Origin: Agelas oroides
Lineage: Eukaryota; Porifera; Demospongiae; Agelasida; Agelasidae
Assembly (NCBI GenBank): GCA_949130485.1
Contig: OX422184.1
Coordinates: 15,536,405-15,600,404, forward strand
DNA: 64,000 nucleotides
Direction: 5' to 3'
Both the position numbers and the translations under genes were made by a program. Below the pieces are notes generated by a model. That model searched no databases. It was not told where the DNA came from and saw only the letters and a program-made list of their open reading frames with translations. The stretch's first letter is position 1, and the number at the start of each line of letters is the position of its first letter. This document shows positions 44,026 to 54,915 of the stretch, piece after piece.

Positions 44026-46072
44026 CTGAAGTACGGAAACCAAAGTAAGAAGAAAAGTGTCTAGTGCCTTACTGACTCACGACTATTTCTGGTAATGAAT
44101 ATTATCGTAATTTATTACCATCTCCACTTACCCACTTAAGGTTGCCAGATATAGTTTATTCATGACGTTCAACTGCGCATGCACACACACGACTCTCTAT
44201 GGACTTTGAACTGTCGTGATTAGTGCTGTCAAGTATCTTTTTTTGTGGAACGAAAAATAGTGTTCAGTATCAATGGATTCAAAGAGACCTAGTTCCTAAC
44301 GTACTGTACAGTGGACAAATGCAGGGCCTGACGGTGCCATTTTTATAATGTAGTTGGCTGTTGTAATTTTTCAGAGGCGAAAATTAAGCCATGAGGTGTC
44401 TACAGTTTTACTAGACAAGGGGCTGTTTCTCAAAAGCGAACGACTCTTGCAACAAAGCACTCAACCTGGCCCTCGAATACGCTAAAAACTGTCAATCATG
44501 AGTAACGTTCGTCGCTCTTGGTTCCTTGGATGGTCGGATTTTGGTTTGAAAGTTTACAAAGTTTTTACCGCATATGCATAACCACTTGTACAAGGTAACC
44601 TATCAGTTATCGCTGTGAAGACACGAGTGTCTCCCTTTTCATGTTTCGTGTTTGCAGGTGTAGTCTAGTGCCGTGAAACTGCTTTGTGGTTAGTACGTAA
44701 GTCTGAACCATCGACCGCGCCCCATTATGCATCCCGTAACCTTAACATTATGATGTGCTGTGACTCAATCACACAGCCGTATGTGTCACAACATACATAA
44801 ATGCATCCTGCACAGTGAGTGACTTTGCATAACATATCTTTCCCCCTTTTTTTTTTTTTACGGGAGATGTAGCTCATTGATTGTTAATGTATACATTAGT
44901 ATGGTACGATATTGACACTAGCAGAACTAACATTGAACTGTTCTAGTCTATGGCAAGAGCAAGCTGTCTGGCTGGCCTGGTTTTGGCCACACCTACTTTT
45001 TGGCAGAATGTATGATGGGTGTGGTTCATGTTGAATACATGTGTAATTTTTCTATTTGTATAGCAGTAACTGTTCCAGATCACGACACACAGATTGCACA
45101 TTTAGTAGCAAAAGAGTTTGGCATTGTGTGATCAACCCTGGCCTCATTCCTAGCCTCTACCCATGCACAAAAACCTGAGAATGAGGCTATCATCAACAAG
45201 ACAAAACACAGAAAAAACACGAGGAAATCATCACTGTTGCCTTCAGAGTTAAATGTTAATCCTAGAAGCATAGTGTAGTATCTACACTGGAACAATGGCT
45301 ACATGTCACAGTGGTCACATAGTCTACTTACCTGTTAATTGCCACAAAGAATAATTGCCTTGTCTACCCCAAGGAAAAATGGTATGGCAAACCAAGGTGA
45401 ATTATTGGGGCTAGTGGGCATTTTTGCAACTAGTATAACCGCTCAAAAATGTTAGAATCCCAAAGTAGCTGATAGATGCAAAAATATACTGCTGGGGAAC
45501 TTGCTACGTAATAATTATGTAATAGGCTCTAGAAATTGGACTTGGTTCACCAGACTGTTTCTTGCCGGGAGGTGTGCATGGGCTGGCCTTCTTGAAATTT
45601 TCAGTAGGCAACAGCCAGCAAAAGCCAGAAACACTGTCCTTTCTGATGAACTACATCCAATTCTATAAGTTGGCATCAGTGCAACAGCAGAGATACATAT
45701 GTACAAGCAGGTCCACTCTATAACGTCCTGCTCATGCATTCTTCAATAGTTCTACAGTTTACAGTATATGCATACATAGACCCAGCAAACACCTGGCCTT
45801 ACAAACATTTTGTCAAGGTTGAAGGGGCACCAGTTGCAGAAAACCACACCTCTGATCGTTCAGGGATTCCACTGGCAACTGTCTTTGTATATCCTGGTTT
45901 GTTGCTGACACACTGAGTTACGAACACTGTCAGCTAGAGTAGCCACGTAACTCTATCCTGTGATATAGCTAGACACTTTTTGCTCACACTCATCCCCTGT
46001 ATAATTGCCTAAATCCCTCTAGGAGCTCTTGAGCTTGACTAGTCTCATTCCAAGACCCTCAGTGCTGAAAGC
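44026..46072. other. intergenic, fragments only
   Basis: A degenerate hairpin of the TAGCCTCG family lies near 45140-45190. Minus ORFs at 45080-45295 and 45515-45739 cross repeat sequence shared with 21955-22000 and have no motif. Confidence 0.35.
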
Positions 46073-46140
46073 TGGTTGGTTTTTGAGGGTTTCATCCCAA
46101 CATGCGCTTGTTTTCATTCAGAAAACCTTTTTTGTGACTT
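46073..46140. repeat. fragment of the 136-bp inverted-repeat sequence
   Basis: About 68 bp matches the outer half of 29608-29743 with a few differences and stops at the same terminal GTGACTT. Confidence 0.85.
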
Positions 46141-46179
46141 TTGGTCTTATTCTTATAGCCTGTGTGAGACTTGAGCTAA

Positions 46180-46420
46180 TTAGCGTGCAAGTATTCCAAT
46201 ATTCATGACACAATGACTAGTATTCATTGCTCAATGAATATGAGCATACACCGACACAAAACCCACAAGTGTTTCGAACAAGCCACGCTATTTAAGTACA
46301 GCTGCTCATCACATCTGGGTGGTCTTACCAATTCCAGGGGCTCCTAAGTCCAAAAAATTTTTGGAAGGCCTTGTTATTTACCAGGCCTATTGTATGTCTT
46401 ACGCATATAAGAAGGTGTGT
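46180..46420. repeat. dispersed repeat, ACCCACAAGTGTTTCGAAC copy
   Basis: Second copy of the family described at 42955-43190 and 47500-47720. Confidence 0.6.
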
Positions 46421-46569
46421 TTTACCATACCCAAGGGCTATGCATTGTGTCACAACATCTGATATAGGTGTTGTAGTGGTATGGTTTATGTCAAAAGCCT
46501 TTGCATGAAGCCCATAATTGTGCAGGCACAGGTATGTCCATCTATAACAGGTTTACATCACCACCATGT

Positions 46570-46790
46570 GTGAAAAAGCCGGCAGTCGCCGGGAGTCGAA
46601 CCCGGGACACCTCTGCCAGTGCTCTGCCACTGAGCCACAATAGCCGGACAAGCGGCGGCTCAAACCAGAGGTGTCCTTGGTTCGACTCCTGGCAACTGCC
46701 GGCTTTTTCACTTTCCTCTATTTTCGCCTAATAACATCCATTCATTTATTTCCAGCGTGAGACAAGATGCTCTGAGCAAGCCAGTTAACT
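46570..46790. mobile_element. head-to-head tRNA-derived SINE pair
   Basis: A minus-strand tRNA-like head (46579-46648, A box TGGCTCAGTGG, B box GGTTCGACTCC) is joined to a plus-strand 3' half (46651-46703) continuing into TTTTTCACTTTCCTCTATTTT and the AAGATGCTCTGAGCA body. The plus copy lacks its A box. Confidence 0.6.
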
Positions 46791-47299
46791 TATTGTATGG
46801 CTTGGGGACCAAGGATGGAGAATGTGATCACATGCTAGCAACAAACAATAATTAACTGACACACCAAGATCAGGAAGTGTGGATACAAGCTAACGAACGG
46901 TTCTATAGTGAAGTTGCAATGGGCATCATGGGTGTGCAAGGTTTTTAGCCAAGCTGAAGATGTCTGCCAGTTAAAATGGCCTTGCCTGACTTACCTACTG
47001 TTGAACCAGCAATTTTAGTCCACAAGGTGAGTCATAGTAACCAATTTTGGTGAGCCAGCTTAGTCATAAACCATATTCACCCATTGTGACTCAGTCCAAA
47101 GAGCGATCCTTGTGACATCATGTTCTGCCTCCTCAGGCTTGGGGATGGCTAGCCAGGTTTCTTCGCTGGGAATCTGGCTAGGAGACAGCATGTAAGATGA
47201 CAGAAGACTTCTACACTAGCAGCAGAGTGACAGAGTTTTTGTGTGTAATCATGCATGTCGCTTGGGTGAATGTGTGTGCAAACAAGGTCTAGACCACAC

Positions 47300-47404
47300 A
47301 CACCTGCAGCACACACGCACACAGACATGCCCACACACAAGCACACAGACACACAGGTACACACACACACACACACAGAGATACACACACACACACACAC
47401 AGAG

Positions 47405-47479
<75 letters not shown>

Positions 47480-47480
47480 T
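47300..47480. repeat. CA microsatellite
   Basis: (CA)n with interspersed AGATA. All open frames here are products of the dinucleotide repeat. Confidence 0.95.
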
Positions 47481-47499
47481 TCACACAGGCTTAATTACT

Positions 47500-47720
47500 C
47501 TTGCTAACATGATTCATAGCCCAATGAATGTGCTATGTACACCGGACATGGAACCCACAAGTGTTAGAAACAAGCCAGAGTATTTAAGTTCAGCTGTAGG
47601 TTGTAGCTTTGAACGATCAGAGATGTCTTCCCTGAACCTGGACGATCCTCCATAAGGATCTTAAAATTTTTGGAAGGCCTGGTTTCTTGCTGGGTCTATG
47701 TACACATACAGTTGGTTTAA
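47500..47720. repeat. dispersed repeat, ACCCACAAGTGTTAGAAAC copy
   Basis: Third copy of the family at 42955 and 46180, here about 250 bp upstream of the kinase gene. Confidence 0.6.
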
Positions 47721-47963
47721 TTTGCTGTACAAGTTGGACAATGGGATAGGGGCTCACTCCTTTTATAGTTGCAACTGCACCCCGTGTATCACCGAATGGC
47801 CTGCTAGACAAATTACAATGTCATATTATAGTGGTATTTGGAAACAGTGCTTTGCTGCTAGAACTGTTTACTACAGTGAAGACATATTTTTGTCGTGCAA
47901 TATTTATAAAATTATACTCATAAATTTTTTAATGTGTCCATTTATGGTGTGCAGGTGTCAACA

Positions 47964-50141
47964 ATGGCGCAGCAAGTGCAGGGCCAGTTTGGATATCAAA
48001 AAGTCAAATTCATCAAAACTAAACCCCTGGGCATTGGCTCCTATGGGGCCGTCTACAAGGTCATGTGTGATGACCTTCCTTGTGCTGGAAAAATCCTTCA
48101 CCCCACCCTGTTTCAGTTCAATGATCCTGGAGCAATGACTCTCATGAGACGATTTGAGCAAGAGTGCAGCTATCTGAGTGCAATAAGGCACCCCAATATT
48201 GTACAGTACTTGGGTTTGCACCAAGACCCAGAAACCCAGCTTCCAGTTCTCCTAATGGAGTTAATGGATGACAATTTGACCCAATTTTTGGAACAAAAGC
48301 AAGATTCACTCCCCTATCACACCCAAGTATACCTTTGCCATGACATAGCTCTGGCCCTCGTCTACCTCCACTCAAATGGCATCATACATCGTGACCTCTC
48401 CAGTAACAACGTATTGCTGATTGGTGCAGGGAACAGAGCCAAGGTCTCAGATTTTGGAATGGCAAAGCTTTTTGACACAACCTGCACTACCTTGACCTCC
48501 TTGACTATGTGTCCAGGGACACTGGCATACATGCCCCCTGAGGCATTAGATGATCCACCAGTTTACACTGATAAGTTGGACTCCTTTTCATTTGGTGTAC
48601 TGGACATTCAGATTATAACTCGGCAATTTCCAAACCCTGGCTGCCGTACCAAGAAAATCAAAGATCCACGTTCACCAACTGGAATGATTGAAATGCCCAT
48701 TCTTGAGACTGAACGACGCAAGTCACATATCAAGTTGATCAATCCTACCCACTCCCTCCTTACCATTGCCACTGACTGTCTGAGCTACAGTATGAAGGAC
48801 AGGCCGTCAGCTCAGGAGCTCTGCTATTGCCTAGCTACACTGAAAGAAGCCCCCCAGTATTGTGAAAGTGTGCAGCAAACTCAAGAGAGAACCAGACTTT
48901 TCCAAAGTACCACAGCTGACAGAGAGAACAGAGACAGGCAATTAAGAGAACTGGATCAAGAGATAAAGGAACAGCAGCAACACAGAGAAGAGTGTGATGA
49001 ACAAACAGTATGCGCCGCGAAGCATCAAGAAGCAACTGACTGTGTTTCAGAAGTCAGGGAAAGGCAACTACAAGGGCTAAGCCAACAACTTGTAGCTAGT
49101 GAGCAAGTTACTGCACAGTTCCAGCAAGACTGTCTGCAAAGAGTGAAGAGGAATCAAAAGGTGCACAAACATGATGTATACTTACGACAGGAGTTACAGG
49201 AGAAAGACAAAGTTTTGCAACAGTCAACGGTGACACAGAAAGCAAAACTAACCCTGAGTTGGAAGACATGTCACGCATCACCAAACAAGATGTACAGAGG
49301 TTCAGCCACTGTGTGTGGTAGCATGGCGTACTTCAGACCAGCAGCTAGTAGGCAAGTATTGTTGTACAATTCAAAAAATGAGGAGTGGTCTACCCTCCCT
49401 GGGTGCCCTACATACAATTTCACCCTTGCAGTTGTCAATAGCCTTGTAACTGCTGTTGGTGGTGAACACTCCGATAACTACACCAACACACTCCTTAGCC
49501 TTATGGAAGAAAGTGGAAGGAGAAAGTGGGTGGAGCGCTTTCCACCCATGCCAACTCAACGTGAACTCACTGCTGTTGTATGCAACGAAAAAGCCCTTGT
49601 GGTGGCGGGGGGTGAGAATGATTGGGACAGTGAAATAACTGCAGTAGAAGTGATGGACATAGACACTCTGACATGGTCAACAGCAAGCAGCTTACCTCAT
49701 CCTCTCTCTTATGCTTCAGCCACAGTCTGTGAAGGCAATGTCTACCTGGTTGGGGGATGGGACCAACGTGGTGACACAAAGTCAGTCCTCACCTGCTCTC
49801 TGAGTGCTCTTCTCCAGTCGCAAACTACAATGGCAAAGATGAAATCTCCTGAGAACTATTCAGCATGGCACATGATTGCTGACCTACCAGTTACACGTTC
49901 CACCTGCATCACGCTAAATGGACAGCTGATGGCACTCGGTGGATACAAGTTCGATGGGAAAAACACCAACGATATCTATATGTACAACACAGAGACCATC
50001 TCTTGGGAAGTCATCAGCCACATGTCCACTCCTAGGTGCCGATGTCTTGTGACAGTCCTTCCTGGCTGCAAAATTATGGTAGTGGGCGGACAGGCTAATA
50101 CCGGAGAAACTGACACAGTGGAAATTGCCACGCTTCAGTAA
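47964..50141 (+). CDS. protein kinase with C-terminal Kelch repeats
   Basis: Uninterrupted ORF of 725 residues from the ATG at 47964 (MAQQVQGQFG). An upstream in-frame ATG at 47934 exists, but a 3' splice site (TGGTGTGCAG) lies between the two, so I prefer the second. Kinase domain at about 15-295: glycine loop GIGSYGAVY (23-31), CAGK lysine K43, helix-C E67, HRDLSSNN (142-149), DFG (163-165), PPE (191-193), D206 and R280. All catalytic residues are present, so it should be active; the loop type is tyrosine-kinase-like. A Q/E-rich coiled coil follows at about 305-425. Kelch repeats run from about 440 to the end, with GG pairs (VGGEHSD, VAGGEND, VGGWDQ, LGGYKF, VVGGQAN) consistent with a propeller. 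Kinase-Kelch fusions of this kind are expanded in sponges. Substrate unknown. No signal peptide or membrane segment, so probably cytosolic. Confidence 0.88.
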   Translation: MAQQVQGQFGYQKVKFIKTKPLGIGSYGAVYKVMCDDLPCAGKILHPTLFQFNDPGAMTLMRRFEQECSYLSAIRHPNIVQYLGLHQDPETQLPVLLMELMDDNLTQFLEQKQDSLPYHTQVYLCHDIALALVYLHSNGIIHRDLSSNNVLLIGAGNRAKVSDFGMAKLFDTTCTTLTSLTMCPGTLAYMPPEALDDPPVYTDKLDSFSFGVLDIQIITRQFPNPGCRTKKIKDPRSPTGMIEMPILETERRKSHIKLINPTHSLLTIATDCLSYSMKDRPSAQELCYCLATLKEAPQYCESVQQTQERTRLFQSTTADRENRDRQLRELDQEIKEQQQHREECDEQTVCAAKHQEATDCVSEVRERQLQGLSQQLVASEQVTAQFQQDCLQRVKRNQKVHKHDVYLRQELQEKDKVLQQSTVTQKAKLTLSWKTCHASPNKMYRGSATVCGSMAYFRPAASRQVLLYNSKNEEWSTLPGCPTYNFTLAVVNSLVTAVGGEHSDNYTNTLLSLMEESGRRKWVERFPPMPTQRELTAVVCNEKALVVAGGENDWDSEITAVEVMDIDTLTWSTASSLPHPLSYASATVCEGNVYLVGGWDQRGDTKSVLTCSLSALLQSQTTMAKMKSPENYSAWHMIADLPVTRSTCITLNGQLMALGGYKFDGKNTNDIYMYNTETISWEVISHMSTPRCRCLVTVLPGCKIMVVGGQANTGETDTVEIATLQ

Positions 50142-50381
50142 AGTTTTGATTTTGAGAGACATTATATGTGATTGTTATTGTTGTAAACTTCATTGGATGG
50201 GCCAAAAGACAATTTATCCATCAACAGTAATATTCCTCAGCCACGTCCCTTAAGAGTAACCCAAAAATTTTCTGGAAGAGGTGGGATGCAATCTCCATCC
50301 AAAACTGTGATAAGAGCTGCACCTTACCTAAATCAGTAATTGACAGCAAGGGTGACGAAAACAGACCAGTTTCAAGTATGT

Positions 50382-50658
50382 TGTCTGAAACCCATGGTAA
50401 CTGTGGAGGATGATCTAACTTGAGGAGATAGTGGACTACTACAGTAAAGTTGACAAAATTTTGTGCAACGTTTCAAATGGTCTTTGCTATTCTTCATCAG
50501 GCAACGCAGACTATGGGAAGTGCTAAGTGTTCTGTATATAGCACTTAGCACTTCCCATACTCTGCATTGCCTGATGAAGAATAGCAAAGACTATTTGAAA
50601 CGTTGCACAAAATTTTGTCAACTTTACTGTAGTAGTCCACTATCTCCTCAAGTCCATT
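50382..50658. mobile_element. foldback insert within the LINE
   Basis: A nearly perfect palindrome occupies 50418-50653 (arms about 108 bp, tips ACTTGAGGAGATAGTGG). The 12-bp sequence TTTCAAGTATGT precedes and follows the insert and may be its TSD. The arms contain CCTGATGAAGAATAGC...GAAACGTTG, a pattern often seen near Penelope-like element ends. Confidence 0.7.
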
Positions 50659-52689
50659 TCAAGTATGTAAATGCTGGCAGGAATACTTCAGCTCTACTGA
50701 TGATACCCTTGCAGGCCCCTCAAGCAGGTTTGAGTTTCTACCTTCCTTTGTCTCAGTGAATTCTGATATATTAAACAGTAACATTACACTAGAGGAGGTT
50801 AGGACAGCTATAAATCACCTGATCGATCCCCAGGACATGATAAAATTAGAGCCGAATATATCAAGAATGAGCAATGCATCCACTTCCTGCATGCATTTTT
50901 TAACACTTGCTTCAATCCTGGAAACATCCCTTTACAATGGACTAAGGGTATATATCATCAAGCCCATCCCCAAGTGTGGAGGATCATCTAAGAACCCATG
51001 CATATGATTACAGAGGCATATCCATTCAATCAATAGTACTCAAAACCTTTTTGTTCAGTACTAGGGAACCATCTTGCAGACTTTGTTGAGACACATGAAC
51101 TGCTGGTTGATGAACAGAATGGGTTTAGGAAAGATAGAAGCTGCTTAGATCACTCTACACAGTATTATTCAAGCCCGTCTTTCTGAAAATAGGGATGCTT
51201 TTGTTTGTTAGTTGATCTTAAGAAAGCATTCGATAATGTTAACAGAGATAATTTGTGGTACATGGGAAATTCCTTAAGGTTCTAAAGTGTATGTATGCAG
51301 AAGTCCTCAGCTGTATATAAGTAAATGAAAACATTACTGACTGGTTTTCAGTATAGTTAAAGGAGTTAAGCAAAAGGATGCATCCTGTCACCCTTGTTGT
51401 TTAGTATGTTTATTAATGATCTAGCTCAATACATCAACAGCCTAGGTACAGGAATAAAATGCGGAGATGTTTGGTTAGCCATACTTCTCTTTGCAGATGA
51501 CATAGCTGTTATTGCAGATCTGAAGTAGAACTCCAGAATCTTCTTGATGGCCTCAGTGCATGGTGCAATGGAATTGCCAGATTAACCCTGCTAAGACACA
51601 AGTTATGCATCTTCGCAAAAAACATAAGTGCCGTTTTGTTTACCATGCAGTTCACCTGTGGCTTACATAATTTACAGTACACAGGTAAATGCAAATACCT
51701 TGGGTTCTGGATATTTGAGCACTTAGATCTTAATAAATCCATAGAGTCTGTTCATGCTGCTGTTGGTGTTCTTATTGCAAAATCTAGAAGCAGTGGGGGG
51801 GTTCACTTTTGATCACCTTTTCCAGACCCTGGTGTTGCCCATAAGTAACTATACTGCAGCCATTTGGGGTCACCGGGAGTACTCTTGTATCCAGCAAATT
51901 TAAAACCAAGCAATGAGAGCATTTTTAGGGGTTGGAAGAGTAGCCCCAATCTGTGCATTGCAAGGTGATCTGGGATGGGCACCCATGGTTGTTTACACAA
52001 AGTGTGAAGTGGTTAATATAGACTCTACTCCCTACTCAGTTCAGTACACACATAACTAGTAAGATATTCAGATGGCTTGGTAACCTTAGCAGGAAAAACT
52101 GGGTACAATCCACTAGACTTTTAATGCAGAATGTTGAACTGCCCCTTCATGCAATTAACTGTACTAGCAGGAAAGCAATAGGAGACCAGGCCTGGGAAGC
52201 CTTTGCTAGCTACCATAGTTTGGAGTGGAATAATGAAGTTTGGGACCCCTAGGTGGTAGGTACAACCAGTGGTAGAAGATTATCTGTCTATTGAGTGCTT
52301 AAGCCCTCTCCAGGTACTGAACCTGGTCTACGAATGGGATGGCTACCTCTATAGGTAGAAACAGGAAGATACACCCAAACCCCATATGAGAGGAGAACAT
52401 GCAAGCTATGCTCAATGGGTGTGGAGGACCAAAAACACTTTCTCCTTTTTTGCCCAGCCCTGCACAAGAATGAAACCTGCTTTTCAAAGCAGACAGGACC
52501 ACATTAACTTTATGGCCATGGACCCTGATCAGAAGACATTGCACCTGCTGGCCCCCAAGGCTAATTAATCCTTTTGTTTACTGCAACCTTATATTAAAAA
52601 TGTACAAGAAACGCCGGTCCCTTCTACTTTGCTCCTAGACCCACCTCTTTGCCATTCACCTTTGTGCTCAGTGCTAGTGCAGTCATCCT

Positions 52690-53560
52690 TTTTGTAGTCT
52701 GTCTCATGGTTCCGTGATTGGGTGCCATGGGAAGGCTTGTCTATTTTTACGTAGCTTGTCTCTTATTAGTCTCACCGAAAGGAGTCCCAGAGGAGGGCTT
52801 TAGTGTCCCCATGTAGTCTGTCCCTTGGTACACTGAAAGGGGTGCTAGAGGAAGGCTTGTATGTGTTTGTTAGTCTGTCACCTGGTCTATTCTGAAAGGA
52901 GCCCCAGAGGAAGGCTAAGTTGTCTGTCGTTCTCTTGTGTAGTCTGTCTCCTGGTGTTCCGAGAGGGGCTCCAGGAGAAGACTTGTTTGCTTTTTCGTGT
53001 GTAGTTTGTCTCTTGGTACTTTCCTAAAGGGGTACCAGGGGAAAGCCTTGATCTATGTTCCCGGTGTAGTCTGTCCCTTGGTACTTCGAGAGGGGTACCA
53101 AGGAAGGCTTGTCTGTCTTTGGTGACCTGTCCTCTGGTGTACCCTGAGAAGCGGTCCAGAGGAAGGTTAGTCTGTTCAGTTGGTCTTCTTTATGCAGTCT
53201 ATCCTCTGGTGCTCTGAGAGAAGCTTCAGGGGAAGGCTGGTCTGCCTATTTGTAATCTGTCTCCTGGGGCTCTAAGAGGGGCTTCGGGGGAAAATTTGTC
53301 TGTTTTGGTGTAGTCTGTCCCCTGGTTTACTCTGTGAAGAGTGCCAGGGGAAGGGTTTATGTGTTGGTTCTGCTCATGGTATACTTTGAGATCGGTACCA
53401 TGGGAAGCTTGTCTATCGTGTATGCAGTCTGTTCCCTGGTACTCTGAGATGAGTGCCAGGGGAAGCTTGTCTGTGTTTATGTAGCCTGTCCCCAGGAGTC
53501 CAGGTTGGATTCCTTGGAGAAGGCTTGTTTCGTTTTGTCACTGTGTAGTTTGTCCTGCCG
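52690..53560. repeat. ~58-64-bp tandem repeat in the LINE 3' UTR, about 14 copies
   Basis: Each unit has GTAGTCTGTCCCYTGGT, then GAGRGGGGTRCCAG and GGAAGGCTTGTCTGT. Units differ by many substitutions, so the array is old. Confidence 0.85.
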
Positions 53561-53895
53561 TAAACAAGGTAAACTCACTGAAAGGTCAAAGCCGCCATTC
53601 TCCATCCTCCCCTCACCACTTCATCTTATGCAATTTTCAACTCCCCCCCTCATTTTACAAGTCATGGTATGATACTTTATTAAAACTCATTTATATCTCT
53701 TACCTCCACCCCCCCCCCCCCCCCCCCTCACCTCATACCAGAAGCATAGTCACCTTTCTGTATAGCTTAATCTCTAGACCTCATTGTATATTACCATACT
53801 TATTATTCTTCTCCTACTGTGTCTCATAAGCCTTTTCTGGCTGGTTGTGTATACAAGTGACACAAAAATAAACATTTGATTGGTTGATTGATTGT

Positions 53896-54915
53896 TTGTA
53901 ACTGGCACTGTTCAAGGTTGAGCTACCTACCATGTGTCTAGGGCTCTTATCTCACCGCAGAGGCTGTATGGGCAAGTCCAGCCGTGTTGCCAGCATTCTT
54001 TCTTGTCTGTTATTATGTCACAGTCAGAACTTGGGGTCCACGGGACTATAGCTACGTACAGTACCATGCGTGGGGGCCACGCTTACTACTGTTTAGGAAG
54101 GCTGCTACTAAGGTTGTGAGACCTAGGAGCTAGTGACAGAGGATTGAGGTGCACAGACGAAGACCAAAGCGAAAAGACTGAGGATCGAGCACTAGTTTCT
54201 GCCATCACATTTTTGTCAACGAGGACAATTCCATAACTTACTTATCATGTGGGAGTCTGGCTTTGCAAGACTACAATAACAAAGCATCTGATGGTGAGCT
54301 AATGAAGATGCTTGGATATAGAATCATGATGGTGAGCAATGTCGTACATACTTGTTCATAAAGCCTCTGCAGTTATATGTGCTCGTCTGTAAGCATGGCA
54401 CCATCTCTCTCCAGGACTCTCTTGTCTCCAACGTTAAATCCAATTCTTTCACCCAAAAATCATTTTCCTGTATAAAAAGCACAATATAATTATTACTACC
54501 ATAAATCACTTACAAGCTTGTGGTTAGATTTGTAAGTTACTTACATCCCCCTGTGCTGAGGCTATACTTATTATGACCAGGTGTACAGAAAAAGCCGTAT
54601 CATGGTAGAAGTAAGTTATACCCCTCAAATAATTGATTGATAGCACCTGTTATATTACAATACAGTAATTGTTGTAATATCTTACCCTTTGGAGTTGAGA
54701 ATGTGGCTTGGTGGAAGGAGCTTTCTCAGGCTGGGTGTCAGAGGGAGGGGGAGATTTCTCAGGCTGAGATAACAGCCCTAGAGATACACTATGTAGTTCA
54801 ACCTGGATTGAGAAGCGCCAGTTACACGAGTTGGATGCAACTTTGTATACGTTCACTGTTCCATTCCATTTTCATTCCATCGTTCCATTCTTTATCCCAG
54901 CGATTAGAGACGCCC
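53896..54915. mobile_element. Mutator-like element copy 2, left end missing
   Basis: Matches 33420-34066 from ACTGGCACTGTTC onward and ends with the same TIR (near 54858-54915). It starts exactly at the LINE tail. It holds about 400 bp (54361-54761) absent from copy 1. On the minus strand that part reads KELDLTLETRESWREM between plausible splice sites, then QPEKSPPPSDTQPEKAP before GG|GTAAGA. A shifted frame reads DGAMLTDEHI, recalling sequences next to Ulp1-type protease domains in mobile elements. No intact gene. Confidence 0.7.

Larger units (their letters stand above)
50200..53895 (+). pseudogene. decayed non-LTR retrotransposon (LINE) with repetitive 3' UTR
   Basis: Reverse-transcriptase pieces can be read in all three plus frames: NPKIFWKRW near 50260, TLEEVRTAINHL (50790), IPKCGGSSKNPC (50970), LVDLKKAFDNVNRDNLW (51210), FADDIAV (51490) and a later AMRAFLGVGR...ALQGDLGWAP region (51910-51980). 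A final cysteine-type segment sits near 52390-52480. Frameshifts and stops throughout mean no product. It starts about 60 bp after the kinase stop codon, is 5'-truncated, and ends with the short TGATTGGTTGATTGATTG tail typical of LINE 3' ends. The 3' UTR contains a ~60-bp tandem repeat (52690-53560). A foldback element is inserted at 50382-50658. Confidence 0.8.

Noticed and set aside
47149..47507. Cysteine/valine-rich and threonine/histidine-rich ORFs
   Set aside because: Direct translation of the CA microsatellite.
50555..50635. Hammerhead-ribozyme-like core (CTGATGA, a short stem, then GAAAC and a later GTC)
   Set aside because: Bases after GTC do not pair with those before CTGATGA, so stem I cannot form, and stem II has a bulge. 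Present only as a resemblance.
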